Shown: positions 55,380 to 59,463 of the stretch, in pieces
Layout: the number at the start of each line of letters is the position of its first letter
Position numbering within the stretch: the first letter of the stretch is position 1
The notes under the pieces: generated by a model
What the model was told of the DNA's origin: nothing
What the model saw: the letters and a program-made list of their open reading frames with translations, nothing else
Databases searched by the model: none
NCBI GenBank assembly: GCA_947589105.1
Contig: CANQBL010000006.1
Location: forward strand, 1-59,463
Direction of reading: 5' to 3'
Length of the DNA stretch: 59,463 bases
Origin: an uncultured Bacilli bacterium
GTDB taxonomy: Bacteria > Bacillota_I > Bacilli_A > RF39 > UBA660
Made by a program: the position numbers and the translations under genes

Positions 55380-56192
55380 CTATATATAGTAAATAAATTT
55401 ATCCTGTTTTTTTCTAAATACAAATGATCCTATAGCAAGCATACCAACTCCTATCAATCCTAAGATACTTAATGTTGTAAAAGATGGCCTTTGACCATAT
55501 AAAACTATTGATCTTGCTGCCGTTAAAAACTGATACATAGGGTTAAAATTCATAAGTGTTTGTAATTTTGGCGGTAATATTTCTATACTATAAAACACCG
55601 GAGTTAAGTAATTCCATAAAGTAAGAATAATACCATAAATATGCCATACGTCTCTTAAAAATACTGATAAGCAAGAAAGAAGAAGACTCATACCAACAGT
55701 GAATAAAAACATACACAAAAATATATATGGTAATATTAAAAAATAAACATTAAAATGACAAGTATATTGACCTAATCCAACATAAGATAGTCCTATTATT
55801 GCTAACCATGGTATTAATGTTAATAAAAAATCTATTCCAACAAATAAACACTTAGCCATAGGAAAAATATATTTTGGTATATATACTTTATTTATTAATG
55901 TAAAATTCTCAACAACAGAAGTCATACCAGCATTTGACGCCGCGCTAAAATAATTAAACATTATAATACCGGTCATTAAATAAACAATGTAGTTTACTCC
56001 CTCCACTTTAAATCTAAACATTTGTGAAAATACAACAGCCATAACAGTCATTGTAAGAATAGGATTTAAAAGACTCCATAATATTCCTAAAACACTTCTT
56101 TTATACTTAACTTTAAAATCTCTTCCTATCAATTGTGTCATCAAAAACCAATATCTTTTAAAGTTGCTAAATATTCCCTTTATTTTTGTCAT
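55380..56192 (-). CDS. Polysaccharide/teichoic-type ABC exporter permease
   Basis: The 270-aa protein has six TM helices and the ABC-2/Wzm pattern: RDFKVKYKRSVLGILWSLLNPILTM, then LSVFLRDVWHIYGIILTLWNYLTPVFYS. With the ATPase it exports an undecaprenyl-linked polymer across the membrane. An extended -10 TGTTATAAT (56222-56230) lies upstream, after a terminator, so it may start its own transcription unit. Confidence 0.95.
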   Translation of the reverse strand: MTKIKGIFSNFKRYWFLMTQLIGRDFKVKYKRSVLGILWSLLNPILTMTVMAVVFSQMFRFKVEGVNYIVYLMTGIIMFNYFSAASNAGMTSVVENFTLINKVYIPKYIFPMAKCLFVGIDFLLTLIPWLAIIGLSYVGLGQYTCHFNVYFLILPYIFLCMFLFTVGMSLLLSCLSVFLRDVWHIYGIILTLWNYLTPVFYSIEILPPKLQTLMNFNPMYQFLTAARSIVLYGQRPSFTTLSILGLIGVGMLAIGSFVFRKKQDKFIYYI

Positions 56193-56221
56193 TAATACAC
56201 CTCTATAATTTTACATAAATA

Positions 56222-56230
56222 ATTATAACA
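56222..56230 (-). promoter_or_regulatory. Extended -10 promoter before the ABC exporter genes
   Basis: TGTTATAAT on the minus strand, about 30 bases upstream of the permease ATG and just downstream of a terminator hairpin. The -35 is poor, as is usual for extended -10 promoters. Confidence 0.55.
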
Positions 56231-56244
56231 TATATAGCCAAATA

Positions 56245-56286
56245 AAAAAAGAACATTTAATTTTAAAAGATAAATGTTCTTTTTTA
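56245..56286. terminator. Terminator after the GT2 gene
   Basis: An AAAAGAACATTTA/TAAATGTTCTTTT hairpin with T runs on both sides, between the glycosyltransferase operon and the exporter genes. Confidence 0.8.
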
Positions 56287-56355
56287 CAATTAATATAAAT
56301 AATGATTTTAAAATTTTTTTATACTTTCCCCAATAATTATTTACAGTGATTTTTC

Positions 56356-57324
56356 TTAAAATAAACGGCAATATATTTTAGTTAATAATTTATTTTTCTC
56401 TATAAATCGTTTTATGAAATTCCTTTTTTTCCATATTTTGTTTTCCCTCCAGTTTGGAAATTCCGTATTTAAATAATGAAATACTTTGTCTATAAAATCA
56501 TTAGCGATCTTTTTATCTTTCTGATATTTTTGCTGTAAAGTATATCTAAATAAATTTCTAATTGTCATGGCTTCTGCGTATTTTTTTATATCTTTATAAT
56601 AATCATGACTTTTTAATTCTTCTATTATCATTTGTGTTATTTTTAAAATATCGTATACTCTTTTGTCCATTACTGTTGTTTCGCTTTTATCTCTTACTAA
56701 ATAATAATTTAATTTTTCATATATCACTCCTATTTTATTAGCTCTTGCTAATGCTTTGACCACAAATATGGCATCTTCATATTTTAAGTCTTCTGGGAAA
56801 TTGTTATCAATTAACAACTCTTTTTTATATAACTTGTTCCATGGTGCTAAATTTACCTCTAAAAGTAAATCGGCATGCTTTTTTAATGAAGTGTTTTTAA
56901 AATTAGTAATAATAAATTCTGGTTCTATTTCATTAAGATTTTCATTTTCTTCTAGCATTTTATGAAAGTTACATAAAACCAAATCCAAATTATCTTTTAT
57001 GGCCTTATTATACATTTTTTCATACATAGTTTCATCTACCCAATCATCACTATCAACAAAAGCTATATACTCCCCAGTTGCTTTTTTTATTCCAAAGTTT
57101 CTATTATATCCTATTCCTTTATTAGTTTTATTAAGGAAAACTTTTATTTTATCTTTATATTTTTCTTTATATTCATCTAATATTTTATTTGAATTATCAG
57201 GTGATTTATCTTCGATAATGATTATCTCAATATCTTCTAAAGTTTGATTAACCAAACTATCTAAACATCTTCTTAAATATTTTTCCGTGTTATAAACTGG
57301 AACTATAACTGATACTTTTTTCAT
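56356..57324 (-). CDS. GT2 family glycosyltransferase
   Basis: The 322-aa protein has VSVIVPVYNTEKYLRRCLDSLV, IIEDKSPDNS and the metal site VDSDDW near 90-95. The second half holds the acceptor region (PEDLKYEDAIFVVKAL), as in the CpsI/EpsJ-type GT2 group. It overlaps the preceding GT2 gene by four bases. The sugar specificity is unknown. Confidence 0.93.
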   Translation of the reverse strand: MKKVSVIVPVYNTEKYLRRCLDSLVNQTLEDIEIIIIEDKSPDNSNKILDEYKEKYKDKIKVFLNKTNKGIGYNRNFGIKKATGEYIAFVDSDDWVDETMYEKMYNKAIKDNLDLVLCNFHKMLEENENLNEIEPEFIITNFKNTSLKKHADLLLEVNLAPWNKLYKKELLIDNNFPEDLKYEDAIFVVKALARANKIGVIYEKLNYYLVRDKSETTVMDKRVYDILKITQMIIEELKSHDYYKDIKKYAEAMTIRNLFRYTLQQKYQKDKKIANDFIDKVFHYLNTEFPNWRENKIWKKRNFIKRFIEKNKLLTKIYCRLF

Positions 57325-58262
57325 CTGGCCACCTTTAAATATAAGTTTAAATTTAATTTCATTAATTTCTTTTTTAATTTTCTAATATTTGTATTAACTA
57401 GCACACCATCAAAAACGTTTAATTTCTTTAATTCACTAACATATTTTTTTCTTTCTTTACCTTTAAGTTCTCTTGCCTTTACAATAGCACAGTTTGATAT
57501 GTAACTTAAATAATAATCATCTAAGTTATTTTTTTTACTTGCATTTTTAGAAAATAATCTTAGAGACTTATATTGTTCTAACATATCAAAAGCTTTTTTA
57601 ACAGTTTTTTTATAATCTTTACTATTCATTATACTACCACATCTTTGTACGTAATGATATCCTGCATAACTTATGCTTTTTACTTTTTTAGCTTTATAAA
57701 TAACGTATGGAATAAGTCCATAATCTTCATGATAAACACCTTTTTTAAACTCAAAATTATTATTTAAATAATAATCTTTTTTATATACATATAAGCAAGC
57801 TAATTCAACAAAACGATAATTTGATAATTCTTTAAAGGCATCAAATCCATTTAGGGTGTCAAAAGCTTTTTCATTAAATACTTTTATGTTATTACCATCT
57901 TCATCTTCTGTTACAGCTTGGTATCTTAATACATCACAATCATCTATTTTTTCATCTATTTGTTTTAACAAATCTTTTTCTACATAATCATCACTATCAA
58001 TAAAAAGCAAATACTTACCTCTGGCTTTTTTAACACCATTATTTCTGGCAGATGAAAGGCCCTCGTTTTTTTGATTTATAACTTTTATATTATTATACTT
58101 TTTTTCATAACTAGATATAATACTTTTACTATCGTCTGTTGAACCATCATTTGCAATTATTATTTCGAAGTCCTTGTATGTTTGATTAATCAAGGATTTA
58201 AGACATTTATCTAGATATTTTAAAGTATTATAAACGGGCACAATAAAACTATACTTAATCAT
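57321..58262 (-). CDS. GT2 family glycosyltransferase
   Basis: The 313-aa protein has YSFIVPVYNTLKYLDKCLKSL, IIANDGSTDDS, FIDSDDYVEKDLL (metal site near 90) and the acceptor-side YHEDYGLIPYV. It is a paralog of the next gene with different acceptor residues. It overlaps both neighbours by one to four bases, so the three transferases are cotranslated. Confidence 0.93.
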   Translation of the reverse strand: MIKYSFIVPVYNTLKYLDKCLKSLINQTYKDFEIIIANDGSTDDSKSIISSYEKKYNNIKVINQKNEGLSSARNNGVKKARGKYLLFIDSDDYVEKDLLKQIDEKIDDCDVLRYQAVTEDEDGNNIKVFNEKAFDTLNGFDAFKELSNYRFVELACLYVYKKDYYLNNNFEFKKGVYHEDYGLIPYVIYKAKKVKSISYAGYHYVQRCGSIMNSKDYKKTVKKAFDMLEQYKSLRLFSKNASKKNNLDDYYLSYISNCAIVKARELKGKERKKYVSELKKLNVFDGVLVNTNIRKLKKKLMKLNLNLYLKVAR

Positions 58263-59350
58263 TATTTACTCTCCATTATTTGTTCTATTAACTTCATTCT
58301 TTTTTTATTTAATAAATCAAAATCTACTTTTTCTTTTATTCTTTGTTTTTTTAATGATAGTTCTTTTATCTTATCATAAATATTTTTCTCATTAACTATA
58401 AAACCAAATCTATTAGAAATGGAAATATAATCATCCGATACATCAATGGTTGTTATAATTGGCTTTTTAAGTATTATAGCTTCATTATATACAACAGGGA
58501 ATCCTTCATATTTTGATGTTAATACTAAATAATCACAAGCTTTAAAATATGGATATGGATTTTTTTGAGCTCCAAAAAATAAGACGTTATTTAATTTTTG
58601 TTTTTTAACAAAATCTTTATATTTTTTTTCATCAGGACCATTACCAACTATCCAAAACATTGCATTAATTTTGTTTTTCTGACACTTTTTAGCAACATCT
58701 AAAAGTAAAGAAAGTCTTTTAGATGATTCTTCTAATCTTCCAACAAATAGAAAAACTTTTTTAGTAGTCTTTTTTAAGTTAACTTTTTTTTCTGATAAAT
58801 TTATTATTTTTTTATAATCTACTATGTTATTAATGGTAATTGATTTATTCTTTATATTTGGGTATATCTTGCACAAATCATCTTTTGATTCATTACTTAC
58901 AAATACTATTTTATTGTACTTTTGTATTTTTCTTTTATCAAAAAAAGTTCTAACTTTATTTTCTTCCTTATTATAAAGCTTATAATAATTACTATGTACA
59001 AACAAAATTCTATTATTAGATGATACTCTTGCAACAAAACCACAAGGTCCTGAATAAGTTGCATAACAAATAGATACAACATATTTTTTATAGTTACGTA
59101 TAATAAACTTAAATCTATTAAATAAATTTATAATTTTTCTTATAAAAATATTTTTTATATTACTTACTTTATACTGCTTTATAATAACATTTTTAGGAAT
59201 ATCATTTATAAAAACTCCTTTTTTTTCTTCTAAAACAAGAGTGACACTATATTTTTTATAATTAAAATTTTTAAGAAGATTAACTAATGATATTTCTATC
59301 CCGCCAAAATCCAAATTATAAGAAGAAATTAGTATTCTTTTTTTTCCCAA
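58262..59350 (-). CDS. GT4 family glycosyltransferase
   Basis: The 362-aa protein is GT-B/GT4: N-terminal SSYNLDFGGIEISLVNLL, VFLFVGRLEESSKRLSLLLDV, WIVGNGPDEKKY and the donor-site SKYEGFPVVYNEAIILKKPII. The start is TTG at 59350, with AGGTGA six bases before it; a nearby ATG is out of frame. It is the first gene of the locus after a good promoter. Confidence 0.92.
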   Translation of the reverse strand: MGKKRILISSYNLDFGGIEISLVNLLKNFNYKKYSVTLVLEEKKGVFINDIPKNVIIKQYKVSNIKNIFIRKIINLFNRFKFIIRNYKKYVVSICYATYSGPCGFVARVSSNNRILFVHSNYYKLYNKEENKVRTFFDKRKIQKYNKIVFVSNESKDDLCKIYPNIKNKSITINNIVDYKKIINLSEKKVNLKKTTKKVFLFVGRLEESSKRLSLLLDVAKKCQKNKINAMFWIVGNGPDEKKYKDFVKKQKLNNVLFFGAQKNPYPYFKACDYLVLTSKYEGFPVVYNEAIILKKPIITTIDVSDDYISISNRFGFIVNEKNIYDKIKELSLKKQRIKEKVDFDLLNKKRMKLIEQIMESK

Positions 59351-59368
59351 AATACATCACCTAATATA

Positions 59369-59397
59369 ATTATAGTATATATTATTTTTTTTTACAA
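59369..59397 (-). promoter_or_regulatory. Promoter of the polysaccharide locus
   Basis: On the minus strand TTGTAA (59392-59397), 17 bases rich in A, TATAAT (59369-59374). The leader is only about 12 bases. The -35 block shares TTTAATTTGTAAAAAAAAA with the promoter at 40.9 kb. Confidence 0.75.
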
Positions 59398-59400
59398 ATT

Positions 59401-59432
59401 AAAAAAAAGATAACTATATTACAATAGCTATC
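59401..59432 (-). terminator. Terminator at the window edge
   Basis: GATAGCTAT/ATAGTTATC hairpin (one mismatch) followed by eight T on the minus strand. It presumably ends a gene lying beyond the window; the last ~30 bases hold too little to call a coding region. Confidence 0.65.
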
Positions 59433-59463
59433 ATATTATTAGAGCCTTTATTAACAACTTTAG

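Noticed and set aside
59424..59463. C-terminal end of a further minus-strand gene at the window edge
   Set aside because: Ten open codons before a TGA next to a terminator are suggestive but too short to support a call.

Overview
The window is one contig segment of a very AT-rich (low-GC) genome that uses the standard stop codons, with TGA as stop and TGG as Trp. It encodes a Gram-positive cell-wall toolkit: class A PBP, RodZ, GpsB, sortase plus LPxTG protein, LCP ligase and a Wzx-independent ABC exporter. It also carries RecU, DnaD, a class B RNase P RNA and a LexA-type SOS box before recA. Together these point to an uncultured gut-type Bacillota of class Bacilli (RF39/Erysipelotrichales-like). 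That placement is inference; no 16S rRNA is present. Almost all genes lie on the minus strand; exceptions are recU-pbp1A and one isolated phosphatase-glycosyltransferase fusion.

Layout. 1-8 kb: a capsule control operon (LCP-cpsC-cpsD-cpsB) behind an operon with a membrane protein, a degenerate GGDEF receptor, a YihY-like protein and a cadherin-like surface protein. 8-13 kb: small metabolic/accessory genes (two GNATs, nucleoside phosphorylase with a structured attenuator leader, peptidase E-like, NUDIX, phosphotransferase) and a decayed gene. 13-18 kb: histidine phosphatase/glycosyltransferase fusion, then an operon of adenylate-forming enzyme, membrane sensor-like protein and small membrane peptide. 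18-22.7 kb: ligA, then an accessory island with two near-identical copies of a candidate type I toxin-antitoxin locus (30-aa hydrophobic peptide opposed by a convergent small RNA) flanking an orphan VbhA-like antitoxin and a zinc peptidase, followed by a YafQ/RelB pair. 22.7-32 kb: core genes recA, pgsA, rodZ, rnpB, gpsB, recU, pbp1A, dnaD, cca and hup. 32-36.4 kb: sortase and thioester LPxTG adhesin, a frameshifted KilA-N gene, and an MqsR-like toxin with a zinc-ribbon/HTH/Panacea antitoxin behind a palindromic operator.

36.4-59.4 kb is a surface polysaccharide locus on the minus strand. From its promoter near 59.4 kb it runs: three glycosyltransferases; a Wzm/Wzt-type ABC exporter; a GT2-GT4 fusion; a pyruvyltransferase-like protein; a DUF6056-like membrane protein; rfbA, rfbB, an ATP-grasp ligase and an RffA-type aminotransferase; an SDR; a second DegT-type aminotransferase; an ArnC/GtrB-like transferase; two small EamA/SMR proteins; then, behind a separate promoter, two two-domain glycosyltransferases. 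The middle part looks like a self-contained system that makes an acylated dTDP-4-amino-sugar, loads it on undecaprenyl phosphate, flips it and adds it to a surface polymer. Remnants of GtrA, DUF6056 and GT32 genes inside the locus show repeated turnover.

The strongest candidates for undescribed biology are the duplicated type I TA locus (20.1-20.5 and 21.7-22.1 kb), the ATP-grasp-containing amino-sugar module, the phosphatase-glycosyltransferase fusion and the orphan leader RNA before the nucleoside phosphorylase.
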